A DNA stretch of 64,000 bases. It comes from Pollutimonas subterranea. GTDB taxonomy: Bacteria; Pseudomonadota; Gammaproteobacteria; Burkholderiales; Burkholderiaceae_B. Of the stretch, positions 30,021 to 38,956 are shown piece after piece. Below the pieces are notes generated by a model. That model searched no databases, was not told the DNA's origin, and saw only the letters and a program-made list of their open reading frames with translations. The stretch spans positions 1-64,000 of the forward strand of contig NZ_PDNW01000011.1 in the NCBI RefSeq assembly GCF_002849655.1, in the 5' to 3' direction. The translations under genes were made by a program, and so were the position numbers. Positions within the stretch are counted from its first letter, which is position 1. Every line of letters starts with the position of its first letter.

Positions 30021-30500
30021 TTATTTTCGGCGGCGATAAACCAGCGCAATGCGTGCGAAGGCCACTTGCAGTTCGCGGGTGCCGGCCTGGAATACGACAG
30101 GGCGACCTTTTCCAGTAAAGCAAACCAGCCGTTTCGATGCCACCAGGGGAATGAACTTGGCGAACTGAATGTCTTCCCAAGCGATTTCACGCCGGGTGAT
30201 CCAGGTTTGCTCAATACCCTTGTGGGTTATGCGTGTTTCGGAGATCAGCATATAGCGCGCGAGCACCAGCAGGGCCACAAAACAGAATAGTATGCTGCCG
30301 GCAACCATGGGACTGACCGTTTTTCCGGTGGGGCCGGCCGCGACCTGCACTATCATCAGGCCGATAAATGCAAGGATCACACAGGCCAGTATCTTGATCC
30401 ATTTGGGCCATGCAACGCCTCGCAAGGGAAGAGGTCCGATCGCCTCGAAAAGCTCGGATCGCTCTTCTTCGCTGGGAGCGTGTTGTGTTGAAAATAACAT
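30021..30500 (-). CDS. Small membrane protein with possible PH-like domain
   Basis: This 159-residue protein is not a family I can name firmly. Residues about 35-52 (ILACVILAFIGLMIVQVAA) and 67-84 (AGSILFCFVALLVLARYML) are two membrane helices. The C-terminal half (ISETRITHKGIEQTWITRREIAWEDI) has the alternating pattern of bacterial PH-like (YcxB/YdbS) domains, with the TxxGI and I.WEDI features. The basic tail ends YRRRK. It lies between the Bug gene and the HMG-CoA lyase gene on the same strand, with no obvious functional link. Confidence 0.7.
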   Translation of the reverse strand: MLFSTQHAPSEEERSELFEAIGPLPLRGVAWPKWIKILACVILAFIGLMIVQVAAGPTGKTVSPMVAGSILFCFVALLVLARYMLISETRITHKGIEQTWITRREIAWEDIQFAKFIPLVASKRLVCFTGKGRPVVFQAGTRELQVAFARIALVYRRRK

Positions 30501-30544
30501 TAAGGCCTGTGGTTATGATGCAGCGACTGCGCTCGGCGCCAGCT

Positions 30545-31453
30545 TCAGGCCGCCTTGCGCGCCGCCAGGGCGTTGCCTGCGCGGCTGGAGGACTTATGAC
30601 CGATATGGCCGGATATCCATTGGCCGATATCGACGACGGCGTCGAGATCGATGCCGGTATCGATATCCAGGCCGCGCAGCATGTATAGCACATCTTCGGT
30701 TGCCACATTCCCCGTTGCCCCTTTGGCATAGGGGCAGCCGCCCAGTCCGGCGACCGACGTATGAAAGATTGACACGCCCGCTTCCATGGCCGCCAGTATG
30801 TTGGCCAGTGACTGGCCATAGGTATCGTGAAAGTGTCCCGCTACGCGGGAGGGGTCGACGACCTCGGTCACGGCGCGCATCACTTGTCCGACACGGGCGG
30901 CCGTACCGACACCGATGGTATCGGCGACATCGATTTCATCGCAGCCCAATGCCAGCATGAGTTTGGCGACGTCCACTACCGATGCGATCGGGGTTTCACC
31001 TTGATAAGGGCATCCCAGCGAACAGCTGATACTGGCCCGCAGCCGCAGTCCCGCGGATTTGGCTGCCTCAGCGACTGGTTCGAAGCGCGCGATCGATTCT
31101 GCAATAGAGCAGTTGATATTCTTCTGTGAAAAAGCTTCGCTGGCTGCGCCGAAGATCACGACTTCGTCGATGCCGGCGGCCCGCGCAGCGTCGAAACCCC
31201 GCATATTGGGCGTGAGCGCGGAATAAATGGTGCCCGGCCTGCGCTGTATGCCGGCCATGACGTCTGTGCCGTCGGCCATTTGAGGCACCCATTTCGGTGA
31301 CACGAACGACACTGCTTCTATGTTCGGGAAACCTGCCGCGGACAAGCGGTTGATGAGCTCGATCTTTACCGATGTCGCGATAAATTCTTTTTCATTCTGC
31401 AAGCCATCGCGTGGAGAGACCTCGACGATTTTCACTTTGGTAGGTAAAGACAT
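30545..31453 (-). CDS. Hydroxymethylglutaryl-CoA lyase
   Basis: It cleaves HMG-CoA to acetoacetate and acetyl-CoA, the last step of leucine degradation. At 302 residues it is normal for bacterial enzymes. Visible are the N-terminal EVSPRDGLQNE with the metal-binding Asp, SCSLGCPYQGE, the metal-ligand HFHDTYGQSLAN and the active-site signature SVAGLGGCPYAKGATGNVATE with its reactive Cys. ATG 31453 follows AAGGA at 7 bases. The rest of a leucine pathway is not visible here. Related DRE-TIM lyases of other specificity are less likely given the complete signature. Confidence 0.93.
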   Translation of the reverse strand: MSLPTKVKIVEVSPRDGLQNEKEFIATSVKIELINRLSAAGFPNIEAVSFVSPKWVPQMADGTDVMAGIQRRPGTIYSALTPNMRGFDAARAAGIDEVVIFGAASEAFSQKNINCSIAESIARFEPVAEAAKSAGLRLRASISCSLGCPYQGETPIASVVDVAKLMLALGCDEIDVADTIGVGTAARVGQVMRAVTEVVDPSRVAGHFHDTYGQSLANILAAMEAGVSIFHTSVAGLGGCPYAKGATGNVATEDVLYMLRGLDIDTGIDLDAVVDIGQWISGHIGHKSSSRAGNALAARKAA

Positions 31454-31521
31454 GAAGAATTCCTTGGTATGGTTGCATGGGATAGCCGTTATCATAAAAC
31501 GAGCCGGCCTGAATGACATCT

Positions 31522-32652
31522 TCAACGGCGCTGGAAACAGCCACCATCAAGCCTGACGACCATGTCCTGCAACTCCAGTTCAAGAAGGCTGGCTGTGAGT
31601 TCGGGCATGTCGAGCCGGCTTCTTTCCTGCAAGGTATCAAGATGGACCGGATCATAACCCAGTGCTTCGAGCACCCGTTGCCCCATCAAGCCCGTGACGG
31701 CTTTCTTGTTCCGCGGCCGTCCTTTTGCCGGCACCGCTGCGTCCGGGACACCCGACGACCCCAGTTCTTCACGTATGTCTTCGGCCGATTCAACCAGTTT
31801 CGCGCCTTGGCGGATCAAGGCATGGCAACCTCGCGACAGGGGTGAATGGATGGAACCGGGAATGGCAAAGACCTCGCGTCCCATTTCGGAGGCAAGCCGC
31901 GCCGTAATAAGGGATCCGCTTTGCTTGGCGGCTTCAACGACAAGGACTCCTTTGGCTATGCCGGCGACCAGCCGGTTGCGCTTGGGAAACTGATAGGGAA
32001 GCGCGCGGGTCCCCAAGGGAAATTCAGATATGAGCACACCGTCCTGTGCGATTCGGTGGGCCAGTTGCAGGTTTCGTGCCGGATAGACGATATCTATGCC
32101 AGTGCCCAGAATCGCGATGGTGCCGCCGCCTGATGGGCCGGCCAGCAAGGCGCCCTCGTGGGCCGCCGTGTCGATGCCCAAGGCAAGGCCGCTGGCGATG
32201 CACCATCCTTGTTCGGCAAGATGCCGGGCGAATGCCGTGGCGTTGTCGACACCGCCCGGACTTGCGCTGCGCGCGCCTACGATGGAAATAATGGGTTTGC
32301 CGAGATGGGCAGGATTGCCATTGACGTAGAGCAACAGCGGTGGATCATGGATATCGAGCAGGGAGCGCGGGTAAGACGAATCGGCCAGTGTCAGGATGTG
32401 GTGGTTGGCCTGCCTGCACCATGCCAGGGTGTTATGAATAGCTTGCTGAATGTCGTCGCCGGGATCGTTTCGAAGCTGTCTTGCCATGTCGTGGGGCACG
32501 AACTTGCTGAGCGATGCCGCTGAAAGCGAATAGATGTCCTGGGGCAGGCCTATGGCGGCAAGCAGGCTGCGCGCCTGCGCAGGGCCTAGCCCTGGTTCCA
32601 GCGACAGGCGTATCCAGGCGCTGAGTTCGTCGGTCGATAATGTTGCGTGCAT
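31522..32652 (-). CDS. dprA: DNA-processing protein DprA
   Basis: It binds incoming single-stranded DNA and loads RecA during natural transformation. The 376 residues have a helical N-terminus (LEPGLGPAQARSLLAAIG), the Rossmann core (SIVGARSASPGG, ASGLALGIDTAAHEGAL, ILGTGIDIVYPARN, SEFPLGTRALPYQFPKRNR, EAAKQSGSLITARLA) and a C-terminal winged-helix DML1-type domain (LGYDPVHLDTLQERSRL). Its neighbour def on the opposite strand is the usual companion in proteobacteria. Confidence 0.96.
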   Translation of the reverse strand: MHATLSTDELSAWIRLSLEPGLGPAQARSLLAAIGLPQDIYSLSAASLSKFVPHDMARQLRNDPGDDIQQAIHNTLAWCRQANHHILTLADSSYPRSLLDIHDPPLLLYVNGNPAHLGKPIISIVGARSASPGGVDNATAFARHLAEQGWCIASGLALGIDTAAHEGALLAGPSGGGTIAILGTGIDIVYPARNLQLAHRIAQDGVLISEFPLGTRALPYQFPKRNRLVAGIAKGVLVVEAAKQSGSLITARLASEMGREVFAIPGSIHSPLSRGCHALIRQGAKLVESAEDIREELGSSGVPDAAVPAKGRPRNKKAVTGLMGQRVLEALGYDPVHLDTLQERSRLDMPELTASLLELELQDMVVRLDGGCFQRR

Positions 32653-32776
32653 ACGCTAGTGTGGCATAAGGCAATGGTGGGCGGACGGCGGTGTGCTGCG
32701 AAAAGTCATAGTTGGCCGCGGCGTTGGCATTAACAAGGAGGAACAGACTGAGCTGTAATGTCCCGCCGCCACGTCC

Positions 32777-32808
32777 GGAATTCGGACAAAACGGGAATCC
32801 GTACAAAA
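32777..32808 (+). repeat. Tandem 15-base direct repeat upstream of def
   Basis: Copies at 32777-32791 and 32794-32808 agree at 13 of 15 bases (GGAATTCGGACAAAA and GGAATCCGTACAAAA), with a 17-base period. They lie 44 bases before the def start in the dprA/def divergent region, next to an AT-rich stretch (TTTTATCAT) that could be the -10 region. They could be a tandem operator; function unknown. Confidence 0.45.
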
Positions 32809-32851
32809 TTTGTTTTATCATAGAGACTTACCTGCATTTCGGACTAGTTTG

Positions 32852-33364
32852 ATGGCTTTGCTCCCTATTCTTCGATATCCCGACCCTCGCTTGCACAAAG
32901 TTGCCAAGCCGGTTCAGGTCGTCGACGACCGCATTCGCACTTTGGTGCGCGACATGGCGGAAACCATGTACGACGCGCCCGGCGTCGGCCTGGCGGCTAC
33001 CCAGGTCGACGTGCACGAACGCGTGGTGGTCATCGACGTCTCCGAAGACAGTAACGATCTGCGCGTACTGATAAACCCCGAAATCATCTGGAAAAGCGAA
33101 GAGACCCAGGTATATGAAGAAGGGTGTCTTTCAGTGCCCGGCATCTACGACGAAGTGCAGCGTGCGGCGCGTATCCGGGTGCGAACCCTGGACGAACAGG
33201 GCGAAACCCGCGAATTCGACGCCGAAGGCCTGCTTGCCGTATGTGTCCAGCACGAACTCGATCACCTGATGGGCAAGGTGTTTGTCGAGTATTTGTCTCC
33301 CCTCAAACAGAATCGCATCAAGACACGCCTGCGCAAACAAGAGCGTGAAGCTCTTAAGGTCTGA
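32852..33364 (+). CDS. def: Peptide deformylase
   Basis: It removes the formyl group from nascent polypeptides, using a metal ion. The 170-residue protein has all three motifs: [19 protein letters not shown] with the metal Cys, and QHELDHLMG with two metal His and the catalytic Glu. The ATG at 32852 gives the standard N-terminus [17 protein letters not shown], although no clear ribosome site is seen in front. It is followed 55 bases later by fmt, the enzyme that adds the formyl group to initiator tRNA. Confidence 0.97.
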   Translation: MALLPILRYPDPRLHKVAKPVQVVDDRIRTLVRDMAETMYDAPGVGLAATQVDVHERVVVIDVSEDSNDLRVLINPEIIWKSEETQVYEEGCLSVPGIYDEVQRAARIRVRTLDEQGETREFDAEGLLAVCVQHELDHLMGKVFVEYLSPLKQNRIKTRLRKQEREALKV

Positions 33365-33419
33365 TCCCGCCGGTACGTGCTTGGTACTATGCCTGTTCTA
33401 ACTTTGAATTGGCGTTTCT

Positions 33420-34400
33420 ATGCGTATAGTATTTGCAGGTACCCCCGAATTTGCCCGCCTGGCGCTCGATGCTCTCTTGCAGGCAGGTCACGAAGTACCG
33501 TTGGTACTGACCCAGCCGGATCGTCCATCGGGCCGCGGCCTGAAGTTGACGCCCAGTGCGGTGAAGCAGGGCGCTGTTGCCGCGGGAATTCCAGTTTGCC
33601 AACCGCGCAGCCTGAGGCTCGACGGCAAGTATCCCGACGAGGCGCAAGCGGCCCGGCAGGCCATGCTCGACGCAGCGCCCGAGTTGCTGGTGGTGGCCGC
33701 CTATGGCTTGATCCTGCCGCAATGGGTACTTGATCTACCCACTTACGGTTGTTTGAATATTCATGCCAGTCTTTTGCCACGATGGCGCGGGGCTGCCCCG
33801 ATACAGCGCGCGATCGAGGCCGGTGATGAGCAGACGGGTATTACGATCATGCTGATGGATGCGGGCCTCGATACCGGAGCGATGCTGTTTACCCGCGCCT
33901 TGCCCATCACGCCCGAGCATAACGCGGCCTCCTTGCACGACGAGCTCGCCCAGCTGGGCGCCCAGGCAATTGTCCAAGCCATAGACGAGCTTCAACAGGG
34001 GACGCTCGTGTCGCAGCCTCAGCCCGAGCAAGGTGTCAGCTATGCGGCCAAGCTCGACAAGCAAGAGTCGCCGCTCGACTTTGCCCAGCCGGCAGCCGTA
34101 CTCGCTCGCCGTATCCGGGCCTTTGATCCTGTCCCGGGCGCAACCATGCAGCTGCCGGGCTTGCCGGACCCTGTGAAAGTATGGAAGGCGCAAGCGCTCA
34201 ATACAACTTCCCATGGTCCAGGCGACGGTGCGGCGCACGCCGCCACGCCTTCCGCGGAACCCGGCAGCGTACTGCGGGTCAGCGCGGAAGGGATCGACAT
34301 CGCGACCGCCGACGGAGTGTTGCGCCTGCTGGAACTGCAGAAAGCCGGTGGTAAGCGCCAGCCGGTTGCTGCCTTTGTCCAGGGGTGGGCGGCTCCGTGA
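33420..34400 (+). CDS. fmt: Methionyl-tRNA formyltransferase
   Basis: It formylates Met-tRNA(fMet) with 10-formyl-tetrahydrofolate. The 326 residues begin [19 protein letters not shown] and show the folate/catalytic pattern [20 protein letters not shown] with Asn, His and the SLLPRWRG loop, then an OB-like C-terminal domain ([12 protein letters not shown] onward). This is the normal length and the usual partner of def. The stop overlaps the next gene by 4 bases (GTGA). Confidence 0.97.
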   Translation: MRIVFAGTPEFARLALDALLQAGHEVPLVLTQPDRPSGRGLKLTPSAVKQGAVAAGIPVCQPRSLRLDGKYPDEAQAARQAMLDAAPELLVVAAYGLILPQWVLDLPTYGCLNIHASLLPRWRGAAPIQRAIEAGDEQTGITIMLMDAGLDTGAMLFTRALPITPEHNAASLHDELAQLGAQAIVQAIDELQQGTLVSQPQPEQGVSYAAKLDKQESPLDFAQPAAVLARRIRAFDPVPGATMQLPGLPDPVKVWKAQALNTTSHGPGDGAAHAATPSAEPGSVLRVSAEGIDIATADGVLRLLELQKAGGKRQPVAAFVQGWAAP

Positions 34401-35029
34401 GCAATCCTGATCAAGCCTCAGTGTCTACGTCTACGCTGGATTACTACGCGCGCAACGCGGAGAGCTTCAAGGCCGGCACACTGGATCATGACGTCAGCCA
34501 GAACATGGCCGCCTTGTTGCGTCACATACAGGGTACGCCGCCGTATCGCCTGCTGGATTTCGGTTGCGGACCGGGCAGGGACCTGAAGGCATTCACAGCC
34601 ATGGGCCATATCGCTACCGGACTCGACGGTACGGCGGCCTTTGTCGCCATGGCCCGGGAGGAATCCGGGTGCGAAGTCTGGCATCAGGACTTCCTGTCGC
34701 TGGAACTGCCCGGCAACACATTCGACGGCATATTCGCCAACGCTTCCCTGTTCCACATACCGACAAAGGCGTTGCCGCGGGTCCTTGGGCAGCTTCACTC
34801 GACCTTGAAGCCGGGCGGTGTCCTGTTCAGCTCGAATCCGCGAGGAAATAACCAGGAAGGCTGGAGCGGCGGACGCTATGGCGCCTATCACGACCTTGAG
34901 GCGTGGCGTGCCCTGCTGGCTGCCGCGGGCTTTACCGAGCTGGAGCATTATTATCGCCCTGAAGGCATGCCGCGCTACCAACAGCCGTGGCTGGCCACTG
35001 TGTGGCGGGCGAAGCGGGCCATTGACTGA
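34397..35029 (+). CDS. Class I SAM-dependent methyltransferase
   Basis: A 210-residue methyltransferase. Motif [17 protein letters not shown], and an acidic loop [13 protein letters not shown] are clear, followed by [13 protein letters not shown] and [14 protein letters not shown]. The substrate is unknown; the fold resembles small-molecule and tellurite-type methyltransferases. GTG at 34397 overlaps the fmt stop (GTGA), suggesting coupling; GTG at 34385 is an alternative. It lies at the end of the def-fmt run. Confidence 0.8.
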   Translation: MSNPDQASVSTSTLDYYARNAESFKAGTLDHDVSQNMAALLRHIQGTPPYRLLDFGCGPGRDLKAFTAMGHIATGLDGTAAFVAMAREESGCEVWHQDFLSLELPGNTFDGIFANASLFHIPTKALPRVLGQLHSTLKPGGVLFSSNPRGNNQEGWSGGRYGAYHDLEAWRALLAAAGFTELEHYYRPEGMPRYQQPWLATVWRAKRAID

Positions 35030-35085
35030 TCCTTGCCTTGTGCTACGATCTTTCGAGGCCTTTCAACTACCCGGAACCACCAACG

Positions 35086-35607
35086 ATGACTTGCTATAAA
35101 TTGGGCGACTTGACGCCTGTCATACATGAAACCGCGTTCGTCGCCGCCGAAGCTACCGTTATAGGCCTGGCTACCCTGCAAGCCAACAGCAGCATCTGGC
35201 CGGGTGCGGTCATTCGCGGGGATAACGAGCCCATCGTGGTCGGTGAAGGGTCCAATGTCCAGGAGGGTGCGGTTTTGCATACCGATCCGGGTTGCCCTCT
35301 TACTATAGGCCGGAACGTGACGATAGGGCATCAGGCCATGTTGCACGGCTGTACCATCGAGGATGGCACGCTGATCGGAATACAGGCCATTATCCTGAAC
35401 CGCGCGGTGATCGGGCGAAACAGCCTTGTAGGCGCCGGCGCGGTGGTCACGGAAGGCAAGGTGTTTCCCGAGCGTTCGCTGATACTCGGCGCACCTGCCA
35501 AAGTGGTTCGTACCCTGACCGACGACGATATCGCGACCCTGCACAAAAACGCCACGGGCTATGCCGAACGCGCTGCGCGCTACAAAACCGATCTGGTCGC
35601 ACTGTAA
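35086..35607 (+). CDS. Gamma-class carbonic anhydrase-like protein
   Basis: A 173-residue left-handed beta-helix protein of the YrdA/PaaY/CaiE group. Hexapeptide repeats run from ATVIGLATLQANSSIWPG to NRAVIGRNSLVGAGAVV. The three metal-binding histidines of gamma carbonic anhydrases are present (LHTDPG, IGHQAMLHG), as is IRGDNEPIVVGEGSNVQEG. Such proteins bind zinc, but many have not been shown to be active. ATG at 35086 gives the usual N-terminus. The gene ends 4 bases before a convergent small gene. Confidence 0.9.
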   Translation: MTCYKLGDLTPVIHETAFVAAEATVIGLATLQANSSIWPGAVIRGDNEPIVVGEGSNVQEGAVLHTDPGCPLTIGRNVTIGHQAMLHGCTIEDGTLIGIQAIILNRAVIGRNSLVGAGAVVTEGKVFPERSLILGAPAKVVRTLTDDDIATLHKNATGYAERAARYKTDLVAL

Positions 35608-35611
35608 GCGC

Positions 35612-35827
35612 TTACTCGCTCAGGTTGTCTTGCACCCATTTTTCGCCGTCGCGCGCCAGATCCATCATGTGCTTGATGATCTGCACATCGGACTGGCCAA
35701 GAACGCGACCTCGTTCGGTAAAAGACGCCATGCTTTCCGCTGTGGGAAACCAGTCTTCCTCGGGCTGTAGCTCGAGCCCGTCCGCATGCTTGATGTTGCC
35801 GTTGGGCAGAATGTACCAGGTAGTCAT
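35612..35827 (-). CDS. Small conserved-type hypothetical protein
   Basis: A 71-residue acidic soluble protein beginning MTTWYILPNGNIKHADGLEL and rich in charged residues (ERGRVLGQSDVQIIKHM, ARDGEKWVQDNLSE). I do not recognise a domain. It lies head to head with the hydroxyacid dehydrogenase gene (30 bases between starts) and tail to tail with the carbonic anhydrase-like gene. The same frame stays open far upstream as antisense to the dehydrogenase; the ATG at 35827 is the sensible start. Confidence 0.6.
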   Translation of the reverse strand: MTTWYILPNGNIKHADGLELQPEEDWFPTAESMASFTERGRVLGQSDVQIIKHMMDLARDGEKWVQDNLSE

Positions 35828-35857
35828 AACGTAATAGTAAAGGATCAAAGGCCATTT

Positions 35858-36844
35858 ATGCGTATCGTTATACCGGATGATTACCAGGACTGCGTGCGGC
35901 ATCTGGACTGCTTCGGCAAGTTGGGGGCGGCCGCCGGCGCTGAGCACGATGTCACTATCTTCAATGACAGTGTTACCGATATCGACGCTTTGGCAGCGCG
36001 TTTTGCCGGGGCCCAGGCTTTGGTACTGATCCGCGAACGAACAAGCATTACAGCCCCGCTTCTGGACCGGCTGCCCGACTTGAAAATGATCAGTCAGACC
36101 GCCAAGGTTTCCGGCCACATCGATCTGGCCGCGTGTACAGCGCGGGGGATTGCCGTGGCTGAAGGTTTCGGCGACCCCACATCCACCGCCGAATTGACGT
36201 GGGCAATGATCATGGCCAGCCGCCGGCACTTGGTGACCGAGGTCAATCGCCTGAATAATGGCCAGTGGCAAGGCTGCCTGGGCCAACAATTGCGCGGACA
36301 GACAATGGGAGTATGGGGATACGGCCGTATCGGCAAGCTGGTGGCCGGCTACGCCAGGGCATTCGGCATGAAGGTCTGGATCTGGGGCCGTAGCGGCTCC
36401 ATGGCCCGCGCCCAGGCTGATGGCTTCGATATCGCTCCTACGCGCGAACGCTTCTTCTCGGATAGCGACGTTATTTCCGTGCATCTGAGGCTGAACGGCG
36501 AAACCACCGGTATTGTGCAGGAAGACGACCTCGCAGCCATGAAGAAGACGGCCCTGTTCGTCAATACCAGCCGGGCCGAACTCGTTGCGCCCGGTGCATT
36601 GGCCGCGGCGCTGGATGCCGGCCGGCCCGGCTTTGCCGCGGTCGATGTCTACGAAGAAGAGCCCGTGCTTGGCGCGCGGCACCCTTTGCTCAATCGCGAT
36701 AACGTTTTGTGCACGCCGCACATCGGTTATGTGGAGCGCGACAACTACGAGCTTTACCTGGGAACGGCCTTTGATAACCTGCTGGCCTATGCTGCCGGAC
36801 GGCCGGTCAATCTGGCCAACCCTGAAGTGCTTGAAAAAATATAG
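35858..36844 (+). CDS. D-isomer-specific 2-hydroxyacid dehydrogenase
   Basis: An NAD(P)-dependent oxidoreductase of 328 residues in the D-2-hydroxyacid family (phosphoglycerate dehydrogenase/glyoxylate reductase group). It has the dinucleotide loop GVWGYGRIGKLVAGYA, the catalytic Arg region FVNTSRAELV, Glu in DVYEEEPVLGARHPLL and the catalytic His in TPHIGYVERDNYELY. There is no ACT domain, so it is not full-length SerA. The substrate cannot be assigned. ATG 35858 is the first start matching the family N-terminus MRIVIPDDYQ. Confidence 0.88.
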   Translation: MRIVIPDDYQDCVRHLDCFGKLGAAAGAEHDVTIFNDSVTDIDALAARFAGAQALVLIRERTSITAPLLDRLPDLKMISQTAKVSGHIDLAACTARGIAVAEGFGDPTSTAELTWAMIMASRRHLVTEVNRLNNGQWQGCLGQQLRGQTMGVWGYGRIGKLVAGYARAFGMKVWIWGRSGSMARAQADGFDIAPTRERFFSDSDVISVHLRLNGETTGIVQEDDLAAMKKTALFVNTSRAELVAPGALAAALDAGRPGFAAVDVYEEEPVLGARHPLLNRDNVLCTPHIGYVERDNYELYLGTAFDNLLAYAAGRPVNLANPEVLEKI

Positions 36845-36876
36845 CCCCGCATGAATCTTCTTCAGGACCCCGCGTA

Positions 36877-37785
36877 ATGTCGCCAATCTCTTATGGGGCG
36901 ACGCGTCCGTTTGCCGGTATTGCGTTTCTTGTACTGTCGGCATGGGCACTTTCCGGGCTGGATGCCAGCGGTAAATGGGTGATGGCGGCGGGGGTTTCCC
37001 TGCTCATGCTTTGCTGGGTGCGTTACGTCGTGCATTTTCTGCTGGTGCTGGGTTTGGTACTGCCCACGCGGGGGCGTGGCGTATTACGCAGCGTGCGGCC
37101 CGGAGCACAATTGCTGCGCGGCTCCGTGATGCTGCTGGCCACCTTGTCGTTCTTCAATACCCTGCGCTATCTGCCGCAGGCGGAAGCCACCGCCATCAAC
37201 TTCCTGGCGCCATTGATCATGTTGTCGCTGGCGCCGTGGCTGCTGAAGGAGCCTGCGCGCATTTCGCGATGGGTGGGCGCTGCAGGCGGCTTTATCGGGG
37301 TGCTGATTATTATCCGGCCTGACGGTGGCCTGGATCCCACGGGCACGGTTTTCGGCCTTATTACCGCTTTTCTGTTTGCCGGGCAATTTATTGCCACGCG
37401 CCGTGTCGCCGTCGATGATCCTTTTACGACCCTGATCTGGAGCGGAGCGGTGGGCAGCGCGTGCCTTACCGTGGCGTTACCTTTCGTACTGCCCGCAGCA
37501 TGGCCGTTCCTGGTAGCGCTGGAACCCTGGCATTGGCTGGTGCTCGTGTCGACCGGTTTTTGGGGGGCGGCAGGGCACTTGCTGCAGATCCAGGCCTATC
37601 GTCATGCTCCCGCATCCATGCTGGCGCCTTTTATCTACTTGCAGATCATCAGCGCGGCGACGCTGGGGTGGTTGATCTGGGATCAGTTTCCCGATGCCTT
37701 GACGTGGCTGGGTATCGCTATCATCTGTGCCAGCGGTGTGTCGCTGGGCCTTTGGGAATGGCGGGACAGCAGGCGACGGCGTTAG
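36877..37785 (+). CDS. EamA/DMT-family transporter
   Basis: A 302-residue inner-membrane protein with ten predicted helices in two EamA repeats; the second starts about TVFGLITAFLFAGQFIATRRVA. Conserved DMT features include the first-half PQAEATAINFLAPLIMLSLAP and the second-half APASMLAPFIYLQIISA. Members export amino acids, metabolites or nucleobases; the substrate here is unknown. It follows the dehydrogenase by 32 bases on the same strand and might be co-transcribed with it. Confidence 0.88.
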   Translation: MSPISYGATRPFAGIAFLVLSAWALSGLDASGKWVMAAGVSLLMLCWVRYVVHFLLVLGLVLPTRGRGVLRSVRPGAQLLRGSVMLLATLSFFNTLRYLPQAEATAINFLAPLIMLSLAPWLLKEPARISRWVGAAGGFIGVLIIIRPDGGLDPTGTVFGLITAFLFAGQFIATRRVAVDDPFTTLIWSGAVGSACLTVALPFVLPAAWPFLVALEPWHWLVLVSTGFWGAAGHLLQIQAYRHAPASMLAPFIYLQIISAATLGWLIWDQFPDALTWLGIAIICASGVSLGLWEWRDSRRRR

Positions 37786-37851
37786 CGCGCCGTGCTGGAG
37801 CTTATACGCCTTAGTACCATCGGGGCGATATCCCCTGGGCTTCGTTAACTT

Positions 37852-37857
37852 TATAAT
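37852..37857 (+). promoter_or_regulatory. Candidate -10 element before waaC
   Basis: A consensus TATAAT ends 6 bases before the waaC ATG, so the predicted transcript would start at or next to the start codon. No ribosome site and no good -35 hexamer are seen. It is either a leaderless promoter or a chance AT patch with transcription reading in from upstream. Confidence 0.35.
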
Positions 37858-37863
37858 CGCCGA

Positions 37864-38886
37864 ATGACGAAAAAAATTCTTATTATTCGTACGTCTTCGC
37901 TGGGCGACCTGGTGCATATGCTACCGGCGATATCCGATATCGCCCGCCATGTGCCCGGCGCGCAAATTGACTGGATAGTCGAAGAAAGCTTTGCCGAGAT
38001 CCCCTCGTGGCATCCGGCGGTACACGACGTGATACCGGTGGCGCATCGGCGCTGGCGCAAGCACTGGTGGGCCACCGAGACGCGGTTGGCGCGCGCCGCG
38101 CTGCGCAAGAACCTCGATGCCCGCCACTACGACATCGTGCTGGACATGCAGGCGCTGATGAAATCGGTATGGCTGGTACGCCAAACCCATGGCACGCGCC
38201 ATGGCCTGGATCGGCGCTCCGCACGCGAGCCACTCGCCTCGTTCTTCTACGACGTGCGGCACACCGTCAATTTCTGGCAACCCGCGGTAAAGCGCCAACG
38301 CGAACTCGCAGCCGCCGCACTGGGATACGTCTACGACGGCGAGGCGGACTTCGGATTGCACGAAATCACCGACGGGGTCGAGGTCCAGCCTTATGCCGTC
38401 ATCATGCCCTCGGCCAGCCGTGACGACAAACTATGGCCGCAAGAAGCGTGGCATAAAGTTTTCGGGCGCCTCCACGAGCATGGCCTTGACCTGAAGCTGC
38501 TGTCCGGCAGCCCTTCCGAAACGGAAAGGGCGACCCAGCTCGTCGCCGGCGATCCGCGCGCGCTGGTGCTTCCCCGCATGGATCTGTCCAATGTTGCAAA
38601 AGTATTGGCCGGTGCGCGTATCATGGTCGGGCTCGATAGCGGCCTTACCCATCTGTCGGCCGGCCTTGGTCGCCCCACCATAGGTATCTACAAGGCATCT
38701 ACGCCAGTAAGAACCCCGCTCGAAGGCCCGGCGTATACCGCAAGCCTGGGCGAGCGCGGCAACGCGCCGTCGGCCGAAACGGTCCTGAGCGCGGTGGATC
38801 AAGCGCTTGCCTTCGATGATTCCGCCCACGCCGACTTTCCGGGCGGCAATGCTCCTGCCAAGTCCGGTGTCCCGCCTTTCGACTGA
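37864..38886 (+). CDS. waaC: Lipopolysaccharide heptosyltransferase I
   Basis: It adds the first L-glycero-D-manno-heptose to Kdo of the LPS inner core. The 340-residue GT9 protein starts KKILIIRTSSLGDLVHMLPA with the acceptor-site Asp, continues IDWIVEESFAEIPSWHPAV, and shows the donor-site AARIMVG-type segment GARIMVGLDSGLTHLSAGLG. Its length and N-terminus match WaaC rather than WaaF. waaA follows after 70 bases, a common pairing for inner-core assembly. Confidence 0.93.
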   Translation: MTKKILIIRTSSLGDLVHMLPAISDIARHVPGAQIDWIVEESFAEIPSWHPAVHDVIPVAHRRWRKHWWATETRLARAALRKNLDARHYDIVLDMQALMKSVWLVRQTHGTRHGLDRRSAREPLASFFYDVRHTVNFWQPAVKRQRELAAAALGYVYDGEADFGLHEITDGVEVQPYAVIMPSASRDDKLWPQEAWHKVFGRLHEHGLDLKLLSGSPSETERATQLVAGDPRALVLPRMDLSNVAKVLAGARIMVGLDSGLTHLSAGLGRPTIGIYKASTPVRTPLEGPAYTASLGERGNAPSAETVLSAVDQALAFDDSAHADFPGGNAPAKSGVPPFD

Positions 38887-38956
38887 ATGACTTGTCCGGC
38901 ATGCTTGGACTAGACTTTCAGTATCCGCCGTTTGTGTTCAGTCATCGACATACTAT

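Noticed and set aside
29962-30180. N-terminal extension of the Bug protein to 402 residues
   Set aside because: The extension overlaps the upstream membrane-protein gene and would bury the signal peptide; ATG 29961 fits the family.
35612-36949. 445-residue minus-strand frame covering the hydroxyacid dehydrogenase
   Set aside because: Only its last 71 codons lie outside the dehydrogenase and look like a real small gene; the rest is antisense shadow.
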